A stretch of DNA of 64,000 bases, from assembly GCF_020510565.1 (NCBI RefSeq), contig NZ_CP075189.1, forward strand, positions 2,340,501 through 2,404,500, given 5' to 3'. The stretch's first letter is position 1; every line of letters begins with the position of its first letter. Below the pieces are notes generated by a model. It was not told the DNA's origin and did not search any database. It saw only the letters and a program-made list of their open reading frames with translations. The stretch is from Ferribacterium limneticum. GTDB lineage: Bacteria > Pseudomonadota > Gammaproteobacteria > Burkholderiales > Rhodocyclaceae. Shown piece by piece: positions 16,336 through 24,301 of the stretch. The position numbers and the translations under genes are program-made.

Positions 16336-19300
16336 TTGCTCAGCTGGCGAATCATGTCTTTCACCGCTACGACCTTGTCGTTCAAGGTCGGGCAGTGGCG
16401 TAAAAGGGAAAGTTTATCCTGTCCCGCCAGCTTATAGCTGCGGTCTTTTTGAATCAAATTGATTATCTTGATCGGCTCGATTGGCGGATTCTTCGAGAAT
16501 TCCGGGCTGAACTGGATGGTGATCTGGTCGTTGGTCGCGTCGAGCTTCTGGATGAGCAGCGGCTTGACGAGTAGACGCAGGCGGTGCGTGGCGAGCAGCG
16601 ATTGGGCCTGGAGCGGCAGTTCCCCGAAGCGGTCGATTAGCTCTTCCTGCAGTGTGTCGATGTCCTCGGTGCTTTCACCGTTGGCCAGGCGTTTGTAGAG
16701 GGTCAGGCGTTCGTGCACGTCGGGGCAGTAGGCATCGGGTAGCAGGGCAGGGGTGCGCAGGTTGATCTCGGTGCCGATACCGAGCGGCTGGGTCAGATCG
16801 ACCGCGGCCAGATGCTTGCCCTGCTTGAGGGCAGCGACGGCTCGATTGAGCATGTCGGCGTACATGTTGAAGCCGACTTCCTGCATTTCGCCGGACTGGT
16901 TGTCGCCCAGCACCTCGCCGGCGCCACGGATTTCCAGGTCGTGCATGGCGAGGAAGAAGCCGGAACCGAGTTCTTCCATGGCCTGGATGGCTTCGAGGCG
17001 CATTTTCGCCTGCTTGGTCAACGCTTTTTCGTCCTGCACCAAGAGGTAGGCGTAAGCCTGGTGATGCGAACGGCCGACCCGGCCGCGCAATTGGTGCAAC
17101 TGGGCAAGGCCGAATTTCTCGGAACGGTTGATCAGAATGGTGTTGGCGTGCGGATTGTCGATGCCGGTTTCGATGATGGTCGTGCACAGCAACACGTTGG
17201 CGCGCTGGCCGGTGAAGTCGCGCATGACGCGTTCCAGCTCGCGCTCGTTCATCTGGCCGTGGCCGATGACGATGCGCGCTTCCGGCACCAGCTTGGCCAG
17301 TTTTTCCTGCATGTTGTTGATGGTGTCGACTTCGTTGTGCAGGAAGTACACCTGGCCGCCGCGCTTCAGTTCGCGCAGCACGGCTTCGCGGATGATACCG
17401 TCGGAGAAATTGCTGACGAAGGTCTTGATGGCGAGGCGCTTTTGCGGCGCGGTGGCGATCACCGAGAAGTCGCGCAGGCCTTCCATCGACATCGCCAACG
17501 TGCGCGGGATCGGCGTTGCGGTGAGCGTCAGGACATCGACCTCGGCGCGCATCGACTTCAGCGTTTCTTTCTGGCGCACGCCGAAACGGTGTTCCTCGTC
17601 GATGACGACCAACCCGAGGCGCTTGAATTTGACGTCCTTGCCGATCAGCTTGTGCGTACCGATGATGATGTCGATCTTGCCTTCGGCCAGTTCCTGCAAG
17701 GCTTGCGCTGATTCCTTGGCGGTCTTGAAGCGGGAGATTTCGGCGATCTTGACCGGCCAGTCGGCAAAGCGGTCGGCGAAGGTCTGGTAATGCTGTTCGC
17801 AGAGCAGGGTGGTCGGGCACAACACGGCGACCTGTTTGCCACCGGCCACCGCGCAGAAGGCGGCACGCAGGGCAACTTCGGTCTTGCCGAAGCCGACGTC
17901 GCCGCACACCAGGCGGTCCATCGGCTTGCCGGAGCGCATGTCGCCGATGACAGCGGCGATGGCCGTGGCCTGATCATTGGTTTCCTCGAAGCCGAAACCG
18001 TCGGCGAAGGCTTCGTAATCGGTTTCCTTGAAATCGAAAGCATGGCCCTCGCGGGCAGCGCGGGCGGCGTACAGCGCGAGCAGTTCGGCAGCGGTGTCGT
18101 GCGCCTGCTCGGCGGCCTTGCGCTTGGCCTTCTCCCACTGGCCGGAGCCGAGGGTATGGAGCGGGGCGCTTTCCGGGTCGGCGCCCGAATAGCGGGAAAT
18201 GACGTGCAACTGGGCGACCGGGACGAACAGCTTGGCTTCGTTGGCGTAGTGCAGTTCAAGGAACTCCTGCTCGCCGAGGCCGAGATCCATGCGAACCAGG
18301 CCCTGATAACGGCCAATGCCGTGGCTTTCGTGAACCACCGGGTCGCCGACCTTGAGTTCGGTGAGATCCTTCAGCCAGTTGTCGAAGGTGGCTTTCTTCT
18401 GCGCTTCGCGCCGGGTGCGCCGCGGACTGCCGGCGAACAGTTCGGTTTCGGTGATGAAGGCGAGCTTTTCCAGCGCAAAGCCAGCCTGCAAGGGGCCGAT
18501 GCCGAGTGCCAGTTGCGCCTTGCCCGAGAGGAAGGTTGGCAGATCGGCAATGGCTTCGGGCTTCAGGCCATGCTCGGCGAACATCGCCGCCAGGGTTTCG
18601 CGGCGGCCCGCCGTTTCGGCAACCAGCAAAACCCGGCCGGAAAACCCGGCGAGATGATTTTTCAGGGCGCCGAGCGGCGCCTCGCTTCTGCGGTCAACGG
18701 CAATATTGGGCAGTTTTCCCGAAGCGTTTTCATTTTTGGCCTCAAATGCCAGTCGACCGTAGGATTTGGCCGCCGTGAAGAAGGCCTCGTCCGACAGGAA
18801 GAGTTCATCGGGCGGCAGTAGCGGCCGGGATTTGTCGCCCTGCAGCATATTGTAGCGCGAGCGGGTATCGTTCCAGAAGGCGGCGATGGCGGCCGGCGCG
18901 TCGCCGTGGGTGACGAAGACGGCGTCCTTGGGCAGGTAATCGAAAATGCTTGCCGTTTCGTCGAAGAACAAGGGCAGGTAATACTCGATGCCGGCACTGG
19001 CGATGCCGGTCGAAATATCCTTGTAGATGCCCGACTTGGCCGGGTCGCCCTCGAAGCGCTCGCGGAAGCACTGGCGGAAATGGGTGCGGCCCTTGTCGTC
19101 CATCGGGAATTCGCGGGCCGGCAGCAGGCGGACTTCCGGCACCGGATAGACGGTGCGCTGGGTATCGACGTCGAAGGTCTTGATGCTTTCGATTTCATCG
19201 TCGAAGAGGTCGAGCCGGTAGGGCAGTTGCGAGCCCATCGGGAAGAGGTCGATCAGGCCGCCGCGAATCGAATACTCGCCGGGTGTCACAACTTGTGTGA

Positions 19301-19772
19301 CGTGGGCGTAGCCGGCCAGCGTGACCTGGCTGCGGAACTTCTCGGCGTCGAGTTTCTGGCCCTTCTTGAAGGCGAAGGTATAGGCGGCGAGGAAAGCCGG
19401 CGGGGCGATCCGGTAAACCGCCGTCGAGGCCGGCACGAGCAGGATGTCGATTTCGCCCTGGGTGGCCGCCCACAAGGTGGCCAGGCGCTCGGAGACGAGA
19501 TCCTGATGTGGCGAGAAATGGTCGTAAGGCAGCGTTTCCCAGTCGGGCAGCAGACGGACGCGCAGCGTCGGTCCGAACCACGGAACTTCATCGAGCAGGC
19601 GCTGGGCATCGGCCGCGCTGGCAGTAACGACGGCGAGCAGTTTGCCGGGGTTACGCCCGGCGATTTCGGCCAGCGCCAAGGCGTCGGCGGAACCGGCCAG
19701 CAGGGGCAGGTCCACGCGGTTACCTGCCTTGGGCAGGGCGGGAAGGGAAAGCAGGGGCTGGGGAGCGGACAC
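16332..19772 (-). CDS. mfd: Transcription-repair coupling factor Mfd
   Basis: A 1146-residue ATP-dependent translocase that removes stalled RNA polymerase and recruits UvrA. The N-terminal UvrB-homology region is followed by the RNA polymerase-interacting domain (about residues 470-545, VHESHGIGRYQGL). The RecG-like motor follows, with GDVGFGKTEVALRAAF (Walker A), DEEHRFGV (DEEH box) and RVGRSHHQAYAYLL, and then the C-terminal TRCF domain. A degenerate copy of the dispersed repeat lies in frame at about residues 337-349, in the variable linker before the conserved LPNIAVDR segment. It is transcribed divergently from the Hcp-like PEP-CTERM gene. Confidence 0.95.
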   Translation of the reverse strand: MSAPQPLLSLPALPKAGNRVDLPLLAGSADALALAEIAGRNPGKLLAVVTASAADAQRLLDEVPWFGPTLRVRLLPDWETLPYDHFSPHQDLVSERLATLWAATQGEIDILLVPASTAVYRIAPPAFLAAYTFAFKKGQKLDAEKFRSQVTLAGYAHVTQVVTPGEYSIRGGLIDLFPMGSQLPYRLDLFDDEIESIKTFDVDTQRTVYPVPEVRLLPAREFPMDDKGRTHFRQCFRERFEGDPAKSGIYKDISTGIASAGIEYYLPLFFDETASIFDYLPKDAVFVTHGDAPAAIAAFWNDTRSRYNMLQGDKSRPLLPPDELFLSDEAFFTAAKSYGRLAFEAKNENASGKLPNIAVDRRSEAPLGALKNHLAGFSGRVLLVAETAGRRETLAAMFAEHGLKPEAIADLPTFLSGKAQLALGIGPLQAGFALEKLAFITETELFAGSPRRTRREAQKKATFDNWLKDLTELKVGDPVVHESHGIGRYQGLVRMDLGLGEQEFLELHYANEAKLFVPVAQLHVISRYSGADPESAPLHTLGSGQWEKAKRKAAEQAHDTAAELLALYAARAAREGHAFDFKETDYEAFADGFGFEETNDQATAIAAVIGDMRSGKPMDRLVCGDVGFGKTEVALRAAFCAVAGGKQVAVLCPTTLLCEQHYQTFADRFADWPVKIAEISRFKTAKESAQALQELAEGKIDIIIGTHKLIGKDVKFKRLGLVVIDEEHRFGVRQKETLKSMRAEVDVLTLTATPIPRTLAMSMEGLRDFSVIATAPQKRLAIKTFVSNFSDGIIREAVLRELKRGGQVYFLHNEVDTINNMQEKLAKLVPEARIVIGHGQMNERELERVMRDFTGQRANVLLCTTIIETGIDNPHANTILINRSEKFGLAQLHQLRGRVGRSHHQAYAYLLVQDEKALTKQAKMRLEAIQAMEELGSGFFLAMHDLEIRGAGEVLGDNQSGEMQEVGFNMYADMLNRAVAALKQGKHLAAVDLTQPLGIGTEINLRTPALLPDAYCPDVHERLTLYKRLANGESTEDIDTLQEELIDRFGELPLQAQSLLATHRLRLLVKPLLIQKLDATNDQITIQFSPEFSKNPPIEPIKIINLIQKDRSYKLAGQDKLSLLRHCPTLNDKVVAVKDMIRQLSK
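18728..18763 (-). repeat. Dispersed repeat, degenerate copy inside mfd
   Basis: On the minus strand it reads CCTACGGTCGACTGGCA, TTTGA, GGCCAAAAATGAAAAC. It agrees with the family at most positions of both blocks, with a few substitutions. It is in frame and encodes YGRLAFEAKNEN in Mfd. It could be an old insertion that has drifted, or partly chance. Confidence 0.5.
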
Positions 19773-19840
19773 TCGGGAGAAGGCAGCGTTACGGGGCAGG
19801 AATTATAGCGTTATACGCCCCGACCATTTCGCGGCGGCGC

Positions 19841-19867
19841 TTGTATTCATCCGTCCCTTGAATACAA
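19841..19867. promoter_or_regulatory. 9-9-9 inverted repeat over a symmetric promoter
   Basis: TTGTATTCA (19841-19849), nine bases, then TGAATACAA (19859-19867) make a perfect interrupted palindrome. It contains TTGTAT, a 16-base spacer and TACAAT (19863-19868), a plausible sigma-70 promoter for the PEP-CTERM gene at 19953. Because of the symmetry a similar weaker pair faces mfd on the other strand. It may be an operator for an unknown dimeric regulator. Confidence 0.5.
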
Positions 19868-19952
19868 TGACGTTGCGATAATTCCATATGAATTCACGGT
19901 TGTCGCCGCGACGCTTTTCCCCTGACGCCTATTGAAGTTTTTCGGAGGTCAC

Positions 19953-20663
19953 ATGAACACCGACTCAAAACCCCAGCGCTTCCTGTTTTCCGCTCTTGCC
20001 GGCGTTATCTTGCTGGCCAGCAGTTTGCCGGCCATCGCGGCGAACGATTATTTTCTGAAGTTTGATGGGATCGACGGCAGTAGCGTTCAGAAAGGCCACG
20101 AAAAAGCGATTGAATTCGATTCGTTCAACTGGGGAATCTCGATTGCCCGCCCCCCAATTGGTTCTGGTGGCGGCGCCGGGAAAGCTGTTTTCTCGGATTT
20201 TTTCTGGACTCAGGATCCGGTCGATAGCAGTGCTGGCGGGTTGTCCACCGCGCTGTGGAATGGCAAGTCGATTGCGACGGCCGTCGTCGATTTCACAACA
20301 CAGGTTGGCAGTGGACAAAGTCAGACATATTTTCGCCTGAGTTTTGAGAACGTATTCATAACCGATCTGGATTTCTCGGCGAGCAACGACAGCTTTGTCA
20401 ATCTGGCAGGAAGTTTTGCCTATGACAAGGTCACGCTGGATTACTGGTCGCAGGACAAGACCGGAAAATTCGTCAAAACCTCGACAGCTTCTTACGATTT
20501 GAGAGATGGAACTGGCTCCGTTCCAGCGGTTGCGACCCTATTTGCTCAGGGCGTTGCCGGGCCGCAGGCTACCGTGGTGCCTGAGCCGGAAAGCTACGCC
20601 ATGTTTCTGGCCGGTCTGGGCCTTTTGGGGGCGGTTGCCCGGCGTCGGCGCATCCGCGCCTGA
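19953..20663 (+). CDS. PEP-CTERM protein with Hcp-like (type VI tube) domain
   Basis: A 236-residue exported protein. The signal peptide ends near ALAA/AIAA, around residue 30. Residues 33-200 resemble the Hcp/COG3157 fold of type VI secretion tube proteins: DYFLKFDGIDGSS, then a SFNWGIS strand, then VVDFTT, FRLSFENVFITD and KVTLDYW. The C-terminus has the PEP-CTERM signal VPEPESYAMFLAGLGLLGAVARRRR. No other type VI genes are visible, so this is likely a secreted surface relative of Hcp. The start at 19953 has GGAGGTC in front; a longer frame from 19932 lacks this. Confidence 0.85.
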   Translation: MNTDSKPQRFLFSALAGVILLASSLPAIAANDYFLKFDGIDGSSVQKGHEKAIEFDSFNWGISIARPPIGSGGGAGKAVFSDFFWTQDPVDSSAGGLSTALWNGKSIATAVVDFTTQVGSGQSQTYFRLSFENVFITDLDFSASNDSFVNLAGSFAYDKVTLDYWSQDKTGKFVKTSTASYDLRDGTGSVPAVATLFAQGVAGPQATVVPEPESYAMFLAGLGLLGAVARRRRIRA

Positions 20664-20693
20664 ACGCCAGCCGTTCTTGCGAGTGCTTGCGAA

Positions 20694-20746
20694 CTCCCCG
20701 GAAATCGGGGAGATAGCTGAGGGCCGGGGAAACCCGGCCATTTTTT
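20694..20746 (+). terminator. Tandem hairpins, intrinsic terminator
   Basis: The first hairpin is CTCCCCG, loop GAAAT, CGGGGAG (20694-20712). The second, GGCCGGG, loop GAAA, CCCGGCC (20722-20739), is followed by ATTTTTT. The second is a textbook Rho-independent terminator for the PEP-CTERM gene. Confidence 0.85.
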
Positions 20747-20779
20747 GCCAACCCCAACCCGTTGAATACAGTGAAATCG

Positions 20780-21034
20780 ATGAGTGATACCCACGCGAAG
20801 CAGGAGCGCCGTCATCGCCAGGAGCGACGCCTGGCGGACAGCGGGCCGCCGACAGGCGTGCATGATCGTCGGGTAAATATCGAGCGTCGGCTGTTCAACC
20901 TGGGGCTGGATGGCGGCGTGGCGTGGCTGAGTACGGCGGCTCCCGTCAGGGAGTGGAATGCCAAGCCGTCAGGGGCCGATCTCAGTGTTTCAGGTGAGGC
21001 GTGGCCAGGGCTTGCAGGCTGGCTTCTTCACTAA
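20780..21034 (+). CDS. Small Arg-rich hypothetical protein
   Basis: An 84-residue frame from ATG 20780. The N-terminal half carries ERRHRQERRLADSGPPTG and DRRVNIERRLF, an ERR/DRR repeat pattern typical of small conserved proteobacterial proteins. The C-terminal part overlaps the 3' end of the minus-strand zinc-ribbon gene by 53 bases. The ribosome site is weak, and a TTG at 20762 is an alternative start. Function unknown. Confidence 0.5.
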   Translation: MSDTHAKQERRHRQERRLADSGPPTGVHDRRVNIERRLFNLGLDGGVAWLSTAAPVREWNAKPSGADLSVSGEAWPGLAGWLLH

Positions 21035-21185
21035 GGCCGCTGGATTCGGTGAAATAGCCGCATAGCGGGCATTTGAAGCCGGGCGGGCAGTCGTGTTCGC
21101 GGGCACATTCGGCCTGGGTTTCATCGGTCAGAACCATTTGGCGGACAGCTTCGCAACGGGCGAGGGGGGAGTCGAAGAAGGACAT
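20982..21185 (-). CDS. Small zinc-ribbon-like protein
   Basis: A 67-residue protein with AECAREHDCPPGFKCPLCGYF, a cysteine arrangement (C-x6-C-x6-C-x2-C) suited to binding one metal ion. It begins with a good ribosome site (AGGAGACTCC then ATG). Function unknown. It is oriented with, but separated from, the AmmeMemoRadiSam operon by about 80 bases that contain a repeat copy. Confidence 0.6.
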   Translation of the reverse strand: MSFFDSPLARCEAVRQMVLTDETQAECAREHDCPPGFKCPLCGYFTESSGLSEEASLQALATPHLKH

Positions 21186-21260
21186 CGGAGTCTCCTGAAT
21201 TGTTGTTTACATACTCAGTCTAGTCGCGATGCGGCTATTTGCCATGACCGTGATAAATCT

Positions 21261-21294
21261 CACGGTCAACCGGAAAAAAGGCCCAAAAACCAAA
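21261..21294 (+). repeat. Dispersed 35-bp repeat, copy 2 (provides a stop codon)
   Basis: CACGGTCAACCGGAAA, AAA, GGCCCAAAAACCAAA. The complement of GGTCAACC supplies the TGA that ends the minus-strand hydrolase gene, and the repeat encodes its last residues (WFLGLFSG). Confidence 0.85.
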
Positions 21295-21859
21295 TGGCGG
21301 CGGGGGCGGCCGGATCTTTGCCGATGTCCACAAGCTGCATGGCGTGAACGCCGCCAAGGTGTGATGTGGCGCGCTGGTAGGCGGTTTTGCCGATGGAGTC
21401 ATCGGCGTCGAACAGCATGAGCAGCGGCGCGACCAGCAGCTTGAGTGCTTGGGCGCCGGCCCGGTCGATCAGGCCACCGTGGCAGGCGACGGCCTTGACC
21501 AGTGTGTCGCGCTGGGCGGCGGCGCGGATGGCGGCCGGCGCAACGTCGCCGCTGGTGAAAATGGCGAGTGGCAAGGCCTCCATGTCGCCGTCCTTGCGGG
21601 TCATGTCGAGGATGTCGATCAGGCGCTGGGTCAGGCGTGGCACGTTTTGCGTGGCATCGGGGAACTGCACCTCCTGGGCGGTGAGCAGTTCCATCGTCAA
21701 GGTGGCGCAGCCGAATTCGGCAAAGCATGACGAAATGGCCGCGTCTTCCGCCGCATGGTGGGCGCGGGCGATCAGGATCAGGCCGCAGGGGTTGTCGGGG
21801 AACTCCAGATGGCCATGCAGCGAGCCATGCGGAGTTTGCAGGGTGATGAAGCGGTTCAT
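21266..21859 (-). CDS. Alpha/beta hydrolase-like protein downstream of AmmeMemoRadiSam genes
   Basis: A 197-residue protein resembling dienelactone hydrolase-type alpha/beta hydrolases. It has MNRFITLQTPHGSLHGHLEFP, GLILIARAHHAAED, IFTSGDVAPAAIRAA and VKAVACHGGLIDRAG. The expected nucleophile-elbow G-x-S/C-x-G is not clear, so catalysis is uncertain; ACHGG may be the equivalent. Its start overlaps the radical SAM gene by four bases. The open frame continues far upstream, but that part is a shadow of the radical SAM gene. The C-terminus is encoded by a dispersed repeat. Confidence 0.7.
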   Translation of the reverse strand: MNRFITLQTPHGSLHGHLEFPDNPCGLILIARAHHAAEDAAISSCFAEFGCATLTMELLTAQEVQFPDATQNVPRLTQRLIDILDMTRKDGDMEALPLAIFTSGDVAPAAIRAAAQRDTLVKAVACHGGLIDRAGAQALKLLVAPLLMLFDADDSIGKTAYQRATSHLGGVHAMQLVDIGKDPAAPAAIWFLGLFSG

Positions 21860-22950
21860 TCGGATAGTCGGACAGCGATGCGGTTCGGGCCGAAGGCTTT
21901 GCCGGCGTGGCCGAGAACCTTGCCGAAGCGGCCGGCGATGGCGGTCAAGCAATGCGGGCAACGGCCTTCCGGCGTCAGGTCGTAGCGCTGGATGTCGTAC
22001 CAGTCGCGGACGATCAGCGCGGCGTGGCAACTTGGGCAGAAGGTGGTGCCGCCTTCCGGGTCGTGCACGTTGCCGGTAAAAACGTGGTGCAGCCCGGCGT
22101 CGAGGGCGATGCGGCGGGCCTGGATGAGCGTTGCCGGTGGCGTCGGCGGGAGGTCGCCCATTTTCCAGTCGGGGTGAAAGGCGGAGAAGTGCAGCGGCAC
22201 GTCCGGCCCGAGTTCGCGGGCGACCCAAGTGGCCAGTTCGTTGATCTCCTGGGCGCTGTCGTTCTGGCCGGGAATGAGCAGGGTGGTGATTTCCAGCCAG
22301 CAGTCGGTTTCGTGGTGTATGTAGGCCAGCGTGTCGAGCACCGGCTGCAGATGGCCGACGCAGAGCTTGTGATAGAAGCTCTCGGTAAAGGCCTTGAGGT
22401 CTACGTTGGCGGCATCCATGACGGCGAACAGCTCGCGGGCCGGTTCCGGGTGGATGTAGCCGGCGGTAACGGCGACGTTGCGAATGCCCTGTTCGCGGCA
22501 GGCGAGTGCCGTGTCGATGGCGTACTCGGCGAAGGTGACCGGGTCGTTGTAAGTGTAGGCCACGGCGTCGGCGCTGTAGCGGCGGGCGGCTGCGGCGATT
22601 ATCTGCGGGCTGGCCGTGTCCATCAGGCGGTCCATGTCCTTCGACTTGGAAATGTCCCAGTTCTGGCAGAACTTGCAGGCCAGATTGCAGCCGGCGGTGC
22701 CGAAGGACAGGATGCTGCTGCCCGGATAAAAGTGATTGAGCGGCTTTTTTTCGACGGGATCGATGCAGAAGCCCGACGAGCGGCCATAGGTTGTCAGTTG
22801 CATGGCGCCATTGACCATCTGGCGGACGAAGCAGGCGCCGCGCTGGCCTTCGTGCAACTGGCAGTCGCGCGGGCAGAGGTCGCATTGCACGCGGCCGTCG
22901 GGCAGGGCGTGCCACCAGCGGCCGGGGAACAGGGATTCGGTGGCGCTCAT
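21856..22950 (-). CDS. AmmeMemoRadiSam system radical SAM enzyme
   Basis: A 364-residue radical SAM protein of the PflA-like subgroup. The N-terminus has a ferredoxin-like cysteine set (VQCDLCPRDCQLHEGQRGAC), the SAM cluster is CNLACKFCQNWD, and a C-terminal pair of zinc-type CPSC and CPHC motifs follows. This arrangement is the defining radical SAM member of the AmmeMemoRadiSam three-gene system, whose reaction is not established. ATG 22950 has AAGGAGG in front. The start overlaps the AMMECR1-like gene by four bases. Confidence 0.92.
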   Translation of the reverse strand: MSATESLFPGRWWHALPDGRVQCDLCPRDCQLHEGQRGACFVRQMVNGAMQLTTYGRSSGFCIDPVEKKPLNHFYPGSSILSFGTAGCNLACKFCQNWDISKSKDMDRLMDTASPQIIAAAARRYSADAVAYTYNDPVTFAEYAIDTALACREQGIRNVAVTAGYIHPEPARELFAVMDAANVDLKAFTESFYHKLCVGHLQPVLDTLAYIHHETDCWLEITTLLIPGQNDSAQEINELATWVARELGPDVPLHFSAFHPDWKMGDLPPTPPATLIQARRIALDAGLHHVFTGNVHDPEGGTTFCPSCHAALIVRDWYDIQRYDLTPEGRCPHCLTAIAGRFGKVLGHAGKAFGPNRIAVRLSE

Positions 22951-23495
22951 GGTGCGGCCTCCTTCCATTTCTTGACACCGTAGCGTTCGAGGCGGACGTC
23001 CGAGCCCCAGTAATTGGCCGGCAGCCCGGCTTTCTGCTTGAGGTGGGCCATGAAGACGACCGGGGCGGGCAGTTGCTCCCAGACTTGCGGCAAGAAAGTC
23101 GAACGACGACGGCCCGCAGTGAAAATCACGCCATCGATATCCGGGCGCAGTTGGTCCAGAGCATCGGCCTCGCTGGTAAATAATATTGGCTCGGCCGGCG
23201 TCAGCAGCGAGACTTCGACGCGGGTGATGGGCAATTCGTCGGCCGTCAGCGGCTCGAAACGCGGGTCGCGAAAAGCGGCGGCCAGGGCATTTTCGTGAAC
23301 ATCCTGGGCCAGCGGTCGCCAGGCTTCGAGGCTGCCGATGCAGCCGCGCAGGTCGCCATGCTGGGTCAGCGTGACGAAGGTGGCGCCGTGTTGATGCAAT
23401 TCCGGGTAGTCATTGGTCGGGGTTTGCCCGAGACCGAAGCGGCCGGAAATGGCATTTCGGGCCAGGGTCAGCAGGGTTGTGCCGAGCTCAGACAT
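22947..23495 (-). CDS. AmmeMemoRadiSam system protein A (AMMECR1 domain)
   Basis: A 182-residue AMMECR1-domain protein starting MSELGTTLLTLARNAIS at 23495. The conserved LRGCIGSLEAWRPL block (the LRGCIG hexapeptide of AMMECR1) is present, as is VEVSLLTPAEPI. The frame open further upstream lies inside the Memo-like gene. It overlaps that gene by 8 bases and the radical SAM gene by 4, a tightly coupled trio. Confidence 0.9.
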   Translation of the reverse strand: MSELGTTLLTLARNAISGRFGLGQTPTNDYPELHQHGATFVTLTQHGDLRGCIGSLEAWRPLAQDVHENALAAAFRDPRFEPLTADELPITRVEVSLLTPAEPILFTSEADALDQLRPDIDGVIFTAGRRRSTFLPQVWEQLPAPVVFMAHLKQKAGLPANYWGSDVRLERYGVKKWKEAAP

Positions 23496-24291
23496 GATCG
23501 TCGGCCTCAGTGAAGGAAAAGGCGGCGTAACCGACAACGCGGGCCTTGTCGCCAGCCGTATCACCGGAATTGCACAGGCCGAGCAGTGTCGGCTTCAGGC
23601 CGCGCTGGCGGGCGGCGAGCAGCAGGCCGTTGATCGGGTAGGCGCCGCAGGCCTGTTCGGGATGGATGTGGGTATCGAGCTGCATGATGTGCCGGCAGGT
23701 CTCGGCATCGACTTGCTGGGCGGTGGCGTAGCCCAGGAAATGCGAGAGGTCGGAACTGACGACGATCAGCGTTTCCGGCCCGCCCCAGAGCCGGTCAAGG
23801 ATTTGGCCAACGGCCTCCGGCGTGGCGTGGCCGACGGCCAGCGGGACGAGCGTGAAATGCTCCAGCACGCGCTGCAGGAAAGGCAGATGCACCTCCAGCG
23901 AATGCTCGAAGGCATGAACGTGATCGCTGAAAACGATCTGCGGCAGATCGGCGATGGCGGCGATGGCCTGGGCGTCGAGCCGGATGGTGCCGAGCGGCGT
24001 CGAAAACGCCTCGGCTTCGGGCAGGGCGATGCCGTCGACGGCCACCCGGTGGGTCGGGCCGAGCAGGATCACCCGATGAATATGCTTCGACCACGGGGCC
24101 AGCGCGGCGTAGGCCGTGGCGGCTGTCGAACCGGAATAGACGTAGCCGGCGTGGGGCACGATCAGGGCCTTGGGCTGGCTGACCGGAGTGGCGTTGGCCT
24201 CGGCGAGCAGTTGGTCGACGGTGCCCGACAGCTTGGCGGGATCGCCGGGGTAAAAAGCACCGGCGACGGCGGGAGGACGGGTGTTGAGCAT
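23488..24291 (-). CDS. AmmeMemoRadiSam system protein B (MEMO1 family)
   Basis: A 267-residue MEMO1/class III extradiol dioxygenase-like protein. Recognisable blocks are RPPAVAGAFYPGDP, IVPHAGYVYSGSTAATAYA, HSLEVHLPFLQ and VVSSDLSHFLGY, with the usual His and Cys/Asp metal-site residues. Human MEMO binds copper or iron; the bacterial role is unknown. It begins 10 bases after the DUF4010 membrane protein gene. Confidence 0.92.
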   Translation of the reverse strand: MLNTRPPAVAGAFYPGDPAKLSGTVDQLLAEANATPVSQPKALIVPHAGYVYSGSTAATAYAALAPWSKHIHRVILLGPTHRVAVDGIALPEAEAFSTPLGTIRLDAQAIAAIADLPQIVFSDHVHAFEHSLEVHLPFLQRVLEHFTLVPLAVGHATPEAVGQILDRLWGGPETLIVVSSDLSHFLGYATAQQVDAETCRHIMQLDTHIHPEQACGAYPINGLLLAARQRGLKPTLLGLCNSGDTAGDKARVVGYAAFSFTEADDHV

Positions 24292-24301
24292 GGTCGTCTC
24301 C

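Noticed and set aside
18690..18713. A second repeat-like segment in mfd (GCGGTCAACGGCAATATTGG)
   Set aside because: It encodes LPNIAVDR, a conserved Mfd block, so the likeness is more simply explained by protein conservation.
21860..22978. 570-codon frame joining the hydrolase to an upstream Arg/Pro-rich region
   Set aside because: The upstream part is a frame-shifted shadow of the radical SAM gene; the real hydrolase starts at 21859.
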